From Saccharopolyspora sp. NFXS83 (lineage in GTDB: Bacteria > Actinomycetota > Actinomycetes > Mycobacteriales > Pseudonocardiaceae), in NCBI RefSeq assembly GCF_026241095.1, contig NZ_JAPFGB010000013.1:1-39489 (forward strand): a stretch of DNA of 39,489 nucleotides. Reading direction: 5' to 3'. Position 1 is the stretch's first letter, and each line of letters begins with the position of its first letter. Below are positions 8,695 to 16,878 of the stretch, piece after piece. The notes below the pieces were generated by a model. The model ran no database searches and was not told the origin of the DNA. It saw only the letters and a program-made list of their open reading frames with translations. Position numbers and translations under genes: made by a program.

Positions 8695-8959
8695 GGAAAC
8701 CCGCTGATTTGGTGCAAATGACCAGTTCGGCGGGCTTTTCTCGCTCATCGAGGCGACAGCAACCGATTTCCCCGCCGTCGTCACTGCTGGACATCTTGCG
8801 GTTCCCTCCGGGAACCGTCCTTCATCGAGGCCAGTGCCAACACCAGGCCAGCTGGCAGTCCGTAGTGGTTCTGTTCGGGAGCCTCCTGCGTCGAGGCCGG
8901 TATCCCCTGCCGTGGCGGGCCGACAGTGTGCAAGAGCTGACGAGGTCAGCGCCGGCCAG

Positions 8960-9333
8960 CCGGTGCTCGAGGCGATCGCGATGACGGTCAGCGCCAGCCG
9001 CTCCACCAGAAGCGCGTCGAGCGGGTGGGGCTGCCGTCGCGTTCGATCCACACCAGCCCGTTGAGACCGTCGCCGGCGAGCCGCTCGGCCACCCGCGGCT
9101 CGCCGCCCGCCGCGGAGATCCGTCCACCGCCGGGACCGCAGCGCAGGTCCACCGGCGCACCGCCGTCGCGGACCAGGCTGATCCCGACGATGCACTCCCC
9201 GAGCACGGCGGCTGCGCGCACCGCCGCGGGAACATCGGCGCGGTGCCGGATCAGGGCGTCGAAGTAGTCGATCACGGACCGAGCTCGCCGCTCCCGCGTC
9301 GAGTTCGGCGAGCCGGTACGTGAGACCTTGCAC
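8960..9333 (-). pseudogene. Remnant of PucR/CdaR-type regulator
   Basis: Pieces of a PucR-like transcriptional regulator are spread over two frames. The first reads QGLTYRLAELDAGAASSV, a one-base shift near 9275 moves to VIDYFDALIRHRADVPAAVRAAAVLGE through GLNGLVWIERDG, and a second shift near 9020 returns to PLDALLVERLALTVIAIAS. Joined, these give the N-terminal module of actinobacterial PucR-family proteins, which use a PLDALVLERLA-type segment after the sensory domain. The C-terminal helix-turn-helix is missing: after IAS the sequence is no longer recognisable and soon reaches the tRNA repeat at 8694. Two shifts plus truncation make a true pseudogene more likely than sequencing error. It is nine bases downstream of the esterase on the same strand. 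Confidence 0.6.
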
Positions 9334-9342
9334 GCGGTGACG

Positions 9343-10332
9343 CTACGAGGAGCGTTGTTCCACCTGCAAGCCCCTTGCCAGCGCAACGATGACCTCCGCG
9401 GCGCCCCGCACGCTCACCGCCGCGGTGGACAGCAGCGAGGAACCGTGGAACGTGCCGGGGAACGAGTGCAGCTCCACGCTGACGCCCGCCTGCAGCAACG
9501 CCGTCGCATAAGCGATGCCCTCGTCCCGCAGCGGGTCCAGCTCCATGGTCGAGAGGTAGGTCGGGGGCAGGCCGCGCAGGTCCTGCGCCCGCGCCGGGGC
9601 GGCGTACGGGGAGACCTCGGCGTCCGATTCCGCCGCCGTGCCGTTCCTGCCCAGGTAGTACTGCCACGACAGGACAGCGTTCGGTCGGTTCCACATCGGG
9701 GTGTCCACGAACTCGACCATCGACCGGGTCTCCAGCCGGTCGTCCAGCTCCGGGATTTCCAAGAGCTGGAAGGCGACCGGGACCTCGCCCCGGTCGCGCG
9801 CCAGCAGCGTCGTCCCCGCGGCCAGCCCGCCACCCGCGCTCTGCCCGCCGACGGCGATCCGTTCCGGGTCGACGCCGAGCTCGGCTGCGTTGGCGTGCAG
9901 GTACCGCAGCGCGGCGTAGCAGTCCTGCAGCGGACCCGGGTAGGGGGTTTCCGGCGCGAGCCGGTAGTCGACGCTGGCGACCGCGATGCCCAGCCGTTGC
10001 ACCAGGTCGATGCAAAGCGGGTCCTCGACCTTGGCCTGGCCGATGGCGAACCCGCCGCCGTGGAGCCACAGCAAGGTCGGCAGGGCGTCCCGTTCCGCTG
10101 CGTCCGGCGGCGTGAAGAAGCGGATCGAGACGTCCGGCGCACCCTCCGGGCCGGGGGCCGCCAGCTCGCGCCACGTGATCCCCTCGTACGAGACCGCGGC
10201 GAGCATCGCCTCGGTCATGGTGGTGAAGCGTTCCCGAGCCGTGGTCAGGTCGGCGAAGTCCAGCTTCGGCAGCATCGCCGCCGCGGCGGCGAGCTCGGGG
10301 TCCATTGTGGGAAACGTGGTCATGACGGGCAT
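9343..10332 (-). CDS. HSL-family alpha/beta hydrolase (esterase/lipase)
   Basis: A 329-residue alpha/beta hydrolase of the hormone-sensitive-lipase group (alpha/beta-hydrolase_3). The oxyanion motif HGGGFAIG, the nucleophile elbow GGQSAGGG, the catalytic Asp in STMELDPLRDEG and the catalytic His in FPGTFHGS are all present and correctly spaced, so the enzyme should be active on short acyl esters. There is no signal peptide, so it is probably cytoplasmic. Start candidates are ATG 10332 and ATG 10323; neither has a strong ribosome binding site. It lies inside the tRNA-repeat-flanked segment, divergent from the fatty acid operon more than 1 kb away. A link to that operon, such as releasing or trimming an acyl product, is possible but unsupported. 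Confidence 0.88.
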   Translation of the reverse strand: MPVMTTFPTMDPELAAAAAMLPKLDFADLTTARERFTTMTEAMLAAVSYEGITWRELAAPGPEGAPDVSIRFFTPPDAAERDALPTLLWLHGGGFAIGQAKVEDPLCIDLVQRLGIAVASVDYRLAPETPYPGPLQDCYAALRYLHANAAELGVDPERIAVGGQSAGGGLAAGTTLLARDRGEVPVAFQLLEIPELDDRLETRSMVEFVDTPMWNRPNAVLSWQYYLGRNGTAAESDAEVSPYAAPARAQDLRGLPPTYLSTMELDPLRDEGIAYATALLQAGVSVELHSFPGTFHGSSLLSTAAVSVRGAAEVIVALARGLQVEQRSS

Positions 10333-11372
10333 GCTGCCCGGCGACCATGGTGCGGGTCACCCGCCATCCGTCTGTTCTTCCGCGTAGGACGACCGACGAG
10401 CGTCGGTTCGGTGCCCGCGTCGGTGGTGCGGGCCGGGAGGGGGTGCGGCCCCGGACCGGCCGAGCGGCGGGGGCTCGGACAACCGGCGGCACGTCCTGCC
10501 GTGCGTACCGCACGCAGGTCTGTGCGCGTTCTCGCTGAAGTCGCGCACGCTCTCTACGTGGAATGGGTGGAGATCGCAGCCGAGGGACAAGGCCGGAGAG
10601 CATTGCGATGATGCCCGCCCGTGTATCAGCTCGGCGAGATGACGAGGAAGGAACGTGCACTTCCGCTCGGAGTGCCAACAACCATCAGGCATTCCGCGAG
10701 GTGGCCTCGGCGCGGGCAACGCGGATGGAAAAGGCCTGATCGCCCGCGAGTGTGCGGTGAACTCCTCATGAAATCGTCAAGTCCAGGATTGTGCGTCAGT
10801 GCCCTGCGTGCGGGCCAGCGGTGGCGGTTTCCTGGGATATCAATTCGGGTGTTATTTCCGAGTTGTTTACGGAGATGCGTCGAGGTGTCCACGCGGTGCA
10901 TCCCCTGGTGAAAATGTGGCCGAGAATTTGGTTCGGGTATCTGAGATATACGGAAAGTCACGTGACGTCAGTCACGCGAGCGGAGCTCTTGTTGTCCGAT
11001 GTGGACATCGGGTACGGTGCTGATGTTGTGAAAATAAAGTGACTGAAAGTGACGAAACCGGTGTCGTCGGAGCGGGCTCGAGCCGCGGCGACTTCACCGA
11101 GAAGTTCGCTGCGGTTGCCGTGTTTCATGCCTTGGCAATGCAGGACACTGGTGTCGAAATCGGCGGACCGCGTAGCGAACGTCGCCAACTGATGTCGTAT
11201 GGGTGCAGCTGTCGAGCCCGATGAACGTGTGACGACGGCTTTGTGTTCGGCCTGCGCGCACTTCCTGGCGAGGTTTGCAATATCGTCAGTTATTCCGTTG
11301 GTCGCGCGATGTTTCTTTTCCTGTTGACCGTCTCGGTGAAGAAGCTACCGGTGGAGTGATGGAGTTAACAAG
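10333..11372. other. 1-kb divergent intergenic region
   Basis: No convincing gene. The part from about 10820 to 11045 is less GC-rich than its surroundings and carries two palindromic sites, listed separately. A 61-codon frame at 11039-11224 (GTG start, no ribosome binding site) and its antisense counterpart match nothing I recognise. The length suggests an unusually long control region or the remains of a lost gene. Confidence 0.5.
10957..11011. promoter_or_regulatory. Palindrome pair, possible operators
   Basis: GTCACGTGAC (10957-10966) is a perfect palindrome and runs into GTGACGTCAGTCAC (10962-10975). CCGATGT-GG-ACATCGG (10996-11011) is a second perfect palindrome and lies between TTGTCC (10992-10997) and TACGGT (11013-11018), which could be poor -35 and -10 boxes 15 bases apart. 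Both sites are about 360-410 bases before the KAS III start. Confidence 0.35.
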
Positions 11373-12395
11373 ATGGCAGCGAGTGCTGTAATTGCGGGGT
11401 TGGGGGCATGGCTGCCGCCGTCGGTGGTGACCAACGGTGACCTGTGCTCGCGACTGGACACCACTGAGGAGTGGATAGAGAGTCGCACCGGGATCCGGGA
11501 ACGCCGCGAGGTCTCCGGCGGGGCGGCCACAGTGGATCTCGCGGTCAAAGCCGGCGAACGAGCGTTGAAGTCGGCCGGCCTGCGATCCGTTGATGCGGTC
11601 GTCATCGCCACTACCTCGCCTGATCGGACCTGTCCGGCGGGCGCGCCGGAGGTGGCGTCGAGACTGGGCGTGGGTGCGGTCGCCGCCTTCGACCTGACTT
11701 CCGCCTGCAGCGGGTTCGTGTACGGGCTTGCCACCTGCGCGGGGCTCATTGCCGCCGACGTCGCCGAGACGGTGCTCTTCATCGGTGCGGAAGCGTTCTC
11801 CACGTTCGTCAACCCGGAGGACCGGGCGACGGCGCCGATCTTCGGTGATGGCGCTGGTGCGGTGGTGTTGCGCCGCGGGAGTCCCGACGAACCGGGCGCG
11901 ATCGGGCCGTTCGATCTGGGCAGCGATGGCGAGAATGCCGACCTGCTCGCGGTCGCGGCCGGTGGTTCCCGGCAGCGCGCGTCGACCAGGCTCGGCAACG
12001 ACGACGTGCCAACAGAGGACTGGTACCTGTCGATGGCCGGGCGGGCCATCTTCCAACACGCGCTGGCGCGAATGACGGCGTCGGCGAACACCGTGCTGGA
12101 CCGGGCGGGCTGGGCGGTGGCGGATGTGGATCGTTTCGTGGGGCACCAGGCGAACATTCGAATTCTCACGTCGGTCGCGCAGCGCCTGGGTATTGCGCAG
12201 GACCGGGTCCCGGCCAACATCGACCGGGTCGGGAACACGCTGGCCGCTTCCATCCCTCTCGTTCTCGCGGAATCCTGCGCCAATGGCGACCTGAGGCCGG
12301 GTGACCGCGTGTTGATGACCGCGTTCGGAGCGGGGCTTTCATGGGGCTCGACAGTGCTCGTGTGGCCAGACGTCGTGACTACGAGTCCATTCTGA
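11373..12395 (+). CDS. Beta-ketoacyl-ACP synthase III (FabH-type)
   Basis: A 340-residue KAS III. The catalytic triad is intact: Cys112 in DLTSACSGF, His258 in VGHQANIRIL and Asn288 in RVGNTLAAS. It condenses a CoA starter with malonyl-ACP to begin fatty acid synthesis. Since it sits in an operon with its own ACP, KAS II and acyl-CoA oxidase rather than with fabD and other housekeeping genes, it probably makes a dedicated short or medium acyl chain. The same KAS III/ACP/KAS II trio occurs in CDA (fabH4, fabF3) and prodiginine (redP, redQ, redR) clusters. The ATG at 11373 follows GATGGAG by about ten bases. A 1-kb gap upstream makes it the first gene of the operon; the ACP follows after 28 bases. 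Confidence 0.92.
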   Translation: MAASAVIAGLGAWLPPSVVTNGDLCSRLDTTEEWIESRTGIRERREVSGGAATVDLAVKAGERALKSAGLRSVDAVVIATTSPDRTCPAGAPEVASRLGVGAVAAFDLTSACSGFVYGLATCAGLIAADVAETVLFIGAEAFSTFVNPEDRATAPIFGDGAGAVVLRRGSPDEPGAIGPFDLGSDGENADLLAVAAGGSRQRASTRLGNDDVPTEDWYLSMAGRAIFQHALARMTASANTVLDRAGWAVADVDRFVGHQANIRILTSVAQRLGIAQDRVPANIDRVGNTLAASIPLVLAESCANGDLRPGDRVLMTAFGAGLSWGSTVLVWPDVVTTSPF

Positions 12396-12423
12396 TTTTA
12401 TCTGATTCGATGAAAAAGAGGCT

Positions 12424-12666
12424 ATGGTGGAAAAACTGATCAGCCGTGTCGGGGAACTCTTGACCAGCCGGTTTGAAGTTGCCCCCGATGACGTGAGCCC
12501 TGACGCGTCGTTCGACGACCTGGGCTTGGACTCCTTGGCGCAGGTGGAACTCGGAGAAATCCTCGAGCAGAATTTCGGCATCGAGGTGTCCGATGAAGAA
12601 ATGGAGAAATTAGCGACACTGGCCGATCTGGCCGAGTTGCTGAAGCAAAAAGGCGTGGCCGCCTGA
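12424..12666 (+). CDS. Acyl carrier protein
   Basis: An 80-residue acidic ACP. The phosphopantetheine site is Ser37 in DDLGLDSLAQVELG, and predicted helices I-IV are all present (through EEMEKLATLADLAELL). It would carry the growing acyl chain between the KAS III before it and the KAS II after it, and could present the finished chain to the acyl-CoA oxidase. The ATG has AAAGAGG about five bases upstream. The stop overlaps the next start by one base (TGATG), so it is translationally coupled to KAS II. It must be activated by a phosphopantetheinyl transferase encoded elsewhere. Confidence 0.93.
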   Translation: MVEKLISRVGELLTSRFEVAPDDVSPDASFDDLGLDSLAQVELGEILEQNFGIEVSDEEMEKLATLADLAELLKQKGVAA

Positions 12667-13889
12667 TGCCTGGGTTCGCCGCGGCGGTCACCGGGCTGGG
12701 GTTGATCACGCCCGCTGGCACCGGGATCGAAGCGAACTGGGATCGCGTCACGTCCGGGCGGCCGACGGCGGCCGTCGATCCGGAGCTGGACGGCCTCCCG
12801 GTCAACTTCGCGTGCCGAGTGCCTGACTTCGATCCCGCCGCGAGCCTGGGCGAGCAGAAGACCTGGCAACTCGATCGGCATCAGCAGTTCGCCCTGGTAG
12901 CGGCCCGCGAGGCCATCCGAGATGCAGGACTCTCCCCGGAGAGCTGGGACGGCTCGCGCGTCGCCGTCGTTCTCGGGTCCGGCGCAGGCGGCAGCTCGAC
13001 GATGGAAAACCAGCAGACCCGGCTCCTCGAACGGGGTGCGGCGAAAGTCTCTGCCCTGACCCTCCCGATGGGGCTCGTCAACATGGCCGCTGGCCGGTTG
13101 GCGATCGAGTTCGGTGCCCGCGGGCCGAACCTGACGGTCTGCACGGCGTGTGCCTCCGGCGCGAGCGCAATCGGCACGGCTCGCGACCTCCTCCGCTCCG
13201 GTGCGGCCGACATCGTGATCGCCGGTGGCACCGAGGCGGTGGTGACTCCGCTGTTCGTCGCCGCCTTCAACCGGATGCGGGCCCTGTCGAGGAACAATTC
13301 CGATCCTGGGGCGGCATCCCGCCCGTTCGACGAGGCACGCGACGGTTTCGTCATCGCCGAAGGTGCCGCCGTGCTCGTCCTGGAGAACGAACGCCATGCC
13401 CAGGCCAGGAAGGCACGGGTGCGGGGCCACGTCGTCGGTTACGGAGCGTCCGCCGACGGGCATCACATCACCGCGCCGGATGCGGACGGTGCAGGGGCCG
13501 AGCAGGCGCTGCGAACCGCGATGAAAGATGCCGACCTCACCGCGGAGGAGGTGCAGCACGTGAACGCTCACGGTACTTCAACGCCTCTCAACGACGTGGC
13601 CGAAGCAGCGACCATTCGGCGGGTCATCGGTGACCATGCCGCCGTGAGCTCGACCAAGGGCGTGACCGGACATGCGCTCGGTGCCGCCGGCGCGATCGAA
13701 GCCGCCTACAGCATCCTCGCGCTCCAGCACGCGTGTATTCCCCCTACTGCCAATTTGGAGAATCCGGATCCACGGGTAGACCTCGACCTCGTCGCAGGGG
13801 CGGCGCGGGCGGGTGAAATCCGCGTGGCGCTCAGCAATTCATTCGGATTCGGCGGGCAGAACGCGGTTCTGGCGTTCGCCTGCGTCTGA
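12666..13889 (+). CDS. Beta-ketoacyl-ACP synthase II (FabF-type)
   Basis: A 407-residue KAS II of normal length with all catalytic residues: Cys162 (TACASGA), His302 (NAHGTST), Lys331 (STKG) and His336 (TGHALGAAG). It elongates acyl-ACP with malonyl-ACP. The intact Cys distinguishes it from a chain length factor, so it acts alone rather than as half of a type II polyketide heterodimer. No ketoreductase, dehydratase or enoyl reductase lies in the operon; those steps would be borrowed from housekeeping fatty acid synthesis, as in the prodiginine and CDA systems. The start overlaps the ACP stop, and the acyl-CoA oxidase follows 19 bases after the stop. Confidence 0.92.
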   Translation: MPGFAAAVTGLGLITPAGTGIEANWDRVTSGRPTAAVDPELDGLPVNFACRVPDFDPAASLGEQKTWQLDRHQQFALVAAREAIRDAGLSPESWDGSRVAVVLGSGAGGSSTMENQQTRLLERGAAKVSALTLPMGLVNMAAGRLAIEFGARGPNLTVCTACASGASAIGTARDLLRSGAADIVIAGGTEAVVTPLFVAAFNRMRALSRNNSDPGAASRPFDEARDGFVIAEGAAVLVLENERHAQARKARVRGHVVGYGASADGHHITAPDADGAGAEQALRTAMKDADLTAEEVQHVNAHGTSTPLNDVAEAATIRRVIGDHAAVSSTKGVTGHALGAAGAIEAAYSILALQHACIPPTANLENPDPRVDLDLVAGAARAGEIRVALSNSFGFGGQNAVLAFACV

Positions 13890-13908
13890 GAGAACGGTGA
13901 GGATCCCC

Positions 13909-15771
13909 ATGACACGCTCCGTGGAACGCCTGGAGCAGGCCGAAAACCACAGTACGGACGCCCATGACGAGCTCGTCGCGCTCATCTTCGATGGCAAGTT
14001 CGCGAGCCTGCACGAGGACCTGCGCACCGAGCTGGAGCGCCCGCTGTTCGATTCGCGGCCGGGACTGTCGGCCCTGGACGCGGGGCGGCTGTCCTACGAG
14101 CGGGCTCGCTGGCTGCACGACCGTACGGGCCGTGACGGTGAGCTGGTGCGCGACCCCGAGCGGATGTTCGCGATCAGCGAGTGGTCGTGCCTGGCGGATA
14201 CCACCACTCTTCCGGTGCTGAATATCCACTACAACCTGTGCATGGGGACCATTCTCGCGCACAGTGCGGAACGAGACGACCTCGACGATTACCTCGAAGA
14301 GCTCAGCAGCATGTCCTCGGTTGGCCTGCTGATCGCCACCGAACTCGGCTATGGAAACAACATTGCAGCGTTGGAGACCGTGGCGGTCTACGATCACGCG
14401 AATGGCGAGTTCGTGCTGAACACCCCGAACGCTCGGGCGCAGAAGTTCATGCCGAACACCGGAATCACCGACATCCCCAAGCTGGCGGTGGTGCTGGCGC
14501 GGCTCGATGTTTCCGGGGTCGACCGTGGCGTTTTCCCGTTCATCGTGCGCATCTCCGACCGGGACGGCCTGCGTCCGGGCGTTCACGTCGAGCGACTTCC
14601 GGAGAAGCCCGGATTCGCGTTGGACAACGGTGTGACCCGGTTCGAGAACGTCCGCATTCCGCGCAGGAATCTGCTGACCGGGAACATGGGTGAACTCACC
14701 CCCGAGGGAGAGTTCCGCAGCATCGTGAAGAACAAGCGCAGGCAGGTGCTGCGCGTCCTGGACAGGGTGACCCCGGGGCGGATCTGTTTGAGCGGTGCGC
14801 TGGTCTCAGCTGGGCGGGCCAGCACTTACATCGCGATCCGGTACTCGTGGCAACGTCTGACGGCCGGGCCCGGAAACGGCGAGATGCCGATCATCGCGTT
14901 CCGCAGTCAGCAGACAGCGCTGTTCACCGCGCTGGCCCGTGTTTACGCGATGACTTTCCTGCTCAATCACGTGAAACGGGAGTACCTCGGTTGTGACGAG
15001 GGGAACCGGACCGAGGTCAACCAGTTGATCTCGATCGCGAAGGTGGTGTCGAGCTGGGAGATGTCCGAGGTCCTCCACGTCTGCCGGGAGCGGTGCGGTG
15101 CACAGGGCATGTTCTCGATCAATCGAATCGCGGACTACATTCCGATGGCGCAAGGCGTGGTCACTGCCGAGGGGGACAACCTGCCACTGCTCGCCACGGT
15201 GGCCAGCCAGTTGATGACCGCACGACACGGTAGGCCGGTTCCCCAGCCGCCGGCGCCCGCTGACCTCGACGACTGCGATTTTCATCGTGACCTGCTGCGG
15301 TATCGCGAGGAAAGCCTGCGCTGGGAAGCGCAACAGGAGATGTCCGCACAGGCCCAAGAGGGGCAGAGCCTGCACGCCCGCTGGAACGACAACATGAGCA
15401 CTGCCATGTCGATGGCTCGGACCCGCGGTGCGAGACTGGCCTTGGAGCGGCTTTCGGTGGTGGCGGGCGGTGCCGGGATCGCGGAAAGCCGTGCTGCGCT
15501 GGAACTGCTGTCGAAGATCTACGGTCTCGGCGAAATCGACCGGGACAGCGGCTGGTACCTCGCGCGGGGAGCTGTGCGCCCCGACCAGGTGGAGCGACTG
15601 CCTCGCGAGATCGACTCGCTGTGCGAACAGCTCCTGCCGTACTCGGCGATGCTCGTGGACGCGTTCGAACTCACTCCCGAACTCCTGCGCGCGCCCATTG
15701 CGGCTGATGACTACGTTTCCGCGGTCGATCTGGCGGTCGGACACGGGCTCACCACGGCTGAGGTCGGCTGA
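13909..15771 (+). CDS. Acyl-CoA oxidase-type flavoenzyme, HxcO-like
   Basis: A 620-residue FAD enzyme of the acyl-CoA oxidase family. Recognisable parts are LATELGYGNNIAALET (flavin-site region), NVRIPRRNLL in the beta domain, and VTAEGDNLPLLATVASQL in the C-terminal helical domain. Such enzymes introduce a 2,3 double bond into an acyl thioester and pass electrons to oxygen. Placed after KAS III, ACP and KAS II it recalls HxcO of the CDA cluster, which oxidises and epoxidises hexanoyl-ACP; a 2,3-enoyl or 2,3-epoxyacyl product is therefore the leading hypothesis. The companion monooxygenase HcmO is absent. ATG 13909 has GTGAGGA about six bases upstream. It is the last gene before a strong terminator. 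Confidence 0.87.
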   Translation: MTRSVERLEQAENHSTDAHDELVALIFDGKFASLHEDLRTELERPLFDSRPGLSALDAGRLSYERARWLHDRTGRDGELVRDPERMFAISEWSCLADTTTLPVLNIHYNLCMGTILAHSAERDDLDDYLEELSSMSSVGLLIATELGYGNNIAALETVAVYDHANGEFVLNTPNARAQKFMPNTGITDIPKLAVVLARLDVSGVDRGVFPFIVRISDRDGLRPGVHVERLPEKPGFALDNGVTRFENVRIPRRNLLTGNMGELTPEGEFRSIVKNKRRQVLRVLDRVTPGRICLSGALVSAGRASTYIAIRYSWQRLTAGPGNGEMPIIAFRSQQTALFTALARVYAMTFLLNHVKREYLGCDEGNRTEVNQLISIAKVVSSWEMSEVLHVCRERCGAQGMFSINRIADYIPMAQGVVTAEGDNLPLLATVASQLMTARHGRPVPQPPAPADLDDCDFHRDLLRYREESLRWEAQQEMSAQAQEGQSLHARWNDNMSTAMSMARTRGARLALERLSVVAGGAGIAESRAALELLSKIYGLGEIDRDSGWYLARGAVRPDQVERLPREIDSLCEQLLPYSAMLVDAFELTPELLRAPIAADDYVSAVDLAVGHGLTTAEVG

Positions 15772-15882
15772 CCGCTGCTGCGGACCTCTCCGAGGAGGAA
15801 CTTTCCCGGCGGTGCAGCGGTTGCTGACGCGCGTCGACGGCGGTGTCTCGTCCAGCTGGGAGAAGTTCAGAGCAGCCCTGCT

Positions 15883-15935
15883 GCAGAGCCGAACGCACCG
15901 TGTGCCGCGATCGCACGCGGTGCGTTCGGCTCTGC
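15883..15935 (+). terminator. Strong hairpin terminator of the fatty acid operon
   Basis: A 23-bp stem (one G-T wobble) with a 7-base loop: GCAGAGCCGAACGCACC opens it and its exact complement closes it. It starts 112 bases after the acyl-CoA oxidase stop. No T-run follows. Confidence 0.8.
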
Positions 15936-16394
15936 CCGGCCTCACAGCCGTCCCGGGGCGACGTCCGTCTCCCGGGCCACCGTCGATGCGGCGGGTGAGC
16001 GGGTGTGAGTTGATCCGCCCGCTTCTCCGTGGTCGAGGTGAGCGCCAGGGCGTCGATCACTGGTCACGTCCAGTGAGATCGCACGTGTTCACCGCGGCAG
16101 GGTGATCGATGGTGCGGCGGCCGTGGTGAGGCGTACTTCTCCCCAGTCGCCTCCGAGCCGCCAGGTGTTGCCTGCTCGTTCGAGAAAGTCGATGTTGCCC
16201 AGGTCGTCTTCCCCCGCTGCGTCGGCGATCGGGCTAGGTCGCATTGATTTTCGTTGGGCCGGCCAGCACCGTGCGGCGTCCGGCTGATCGAGGTGATCCG
16301 CCATCCCTCGGCGTCGGCCGGGGCAGCGCGCTCGACCGTCCCGGACGGTGGCTTGCCTCACGCCGCGATCGGTGTTGAGTGTGCCGTTGCGGCT
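15936..16394. other. Intergenic between terminator and tRNA-like repeat
   Basis: No gene recognised. Frames on both strands are short, lack ribosome binding sites and resemble nothing known. The minus-strand frames that cross 16395-16436 are reverse reads of the tRNA-like sequence. Confidence 0.45.
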
Positions 16395-16436
16395 GCAAGG
16401 GGTCGTTGGTTCGAATCCAGCTGCGCCTACCGTAGG
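16395..16436 (+). repeat. tRNA 3'-end remnant, candidate att repeat (right copy)
   Basis: This 42-base sequence matches 8653-8694 at 39 positions; all three differences are T here for C there. It contains a T-arm (GTTGG-TTCGAAT-CCAGC) and an acceptor-like TGCGCCTACC. Upstream no D-arm or full anticodon arm can be drawn, so it is also a fragment. The two copies are in the same orientation and 7.74 kb apart. Confidence 0.7.
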
Positions 16437-16563
16437 TATTCTGACGAGCAAGGATGCTTCTTTCTGCCGGTGGTCGGGGCGACGGGCTAGCTGGCGGTTT
16501 GGGGCACGAGCGGAGCAAGCAAGAGGTCGTACGGACGGCTCATGCTGTGCTTGCCATAGTGCT

Positions 16564-16878
16564 GTGACAAGCATTTACGGCATTCTGCTTGGCGGGTCGT
16601 CTCGATCTCGCGAGCTGCTCGGTGACACGACGACTGTGTTTCTTGTGCACCGATGGGAGGTGGATGAAAGGGATGAGGCGGGCTATCCGACGGGAGCGCA
16701 TGGTGAGCCGGTCATTGGCTGCGTGCTCGCGGAGCGACCGGACGCCACCGACGTCGTCGCACTGCTGAAGCTGGCCACGAGCCAAGAGCAACTGGAGCGC
16801 TGGACACAGACTCCAATCGGCGCGAACTTGACGGGTACGGCTTTCGCCGCAACCAAGCGCTACAACGACGACGAATGA
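16564..16878 (+). CDS. Hypothetical protein, unrecognised
   Basis: A predicted 104-residue soluble protein beginning VTSIYGILLGGSSRSRELLGD and ending FAATKRYNDDE. It has no signal peptide, membrane segment or motif I recognise. The central VFLVHRWEVDERDEAG and the helix-prone VVALLKLATSQEQLERW look like real protein rather than a shadow frame. The start is uncertain: GTG 16564 is chosen because the protein-like sequence begins there, but it has no clear ribosome binding site, and the open frame continues upstream to 16348 across the tRNA-like repeat. It sits 128 bases beyond the right repeat, just outside the putative island, and no gene is near on either side. Confidence 0.5.
   Translation: MTSIYGILLGGSSRSRELLGDTTTVFLVHRWEVDERDEAGYPTGAHGEPVIGCVLAERPDATDVVALLKLATSQEQLERWTQTPIGANLTGTAFAATKRYNDDE

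Noticed and set aside
7955-9333. Minus-strand frames with WVRTSDPLLVRH and GAAGFEPATPCL
   Set aside because: These are the well-known false translations of the antisense strand of a tRNA; they come from the tRNA 3'-end remnant.
11039-11224. A 61-codon frame and its antisense counterpart, considered as a transposase fragment
   Set aside because: No transposase motif or terminal inverted repeats could be seen, and there is no ribosome binding site.
16089-16574. Minus-strand frames with GAAGFEPTTPCS and WIRTNDPLQPQ
   Set aside because: Same artefact, from the second tRNA-like repeat.
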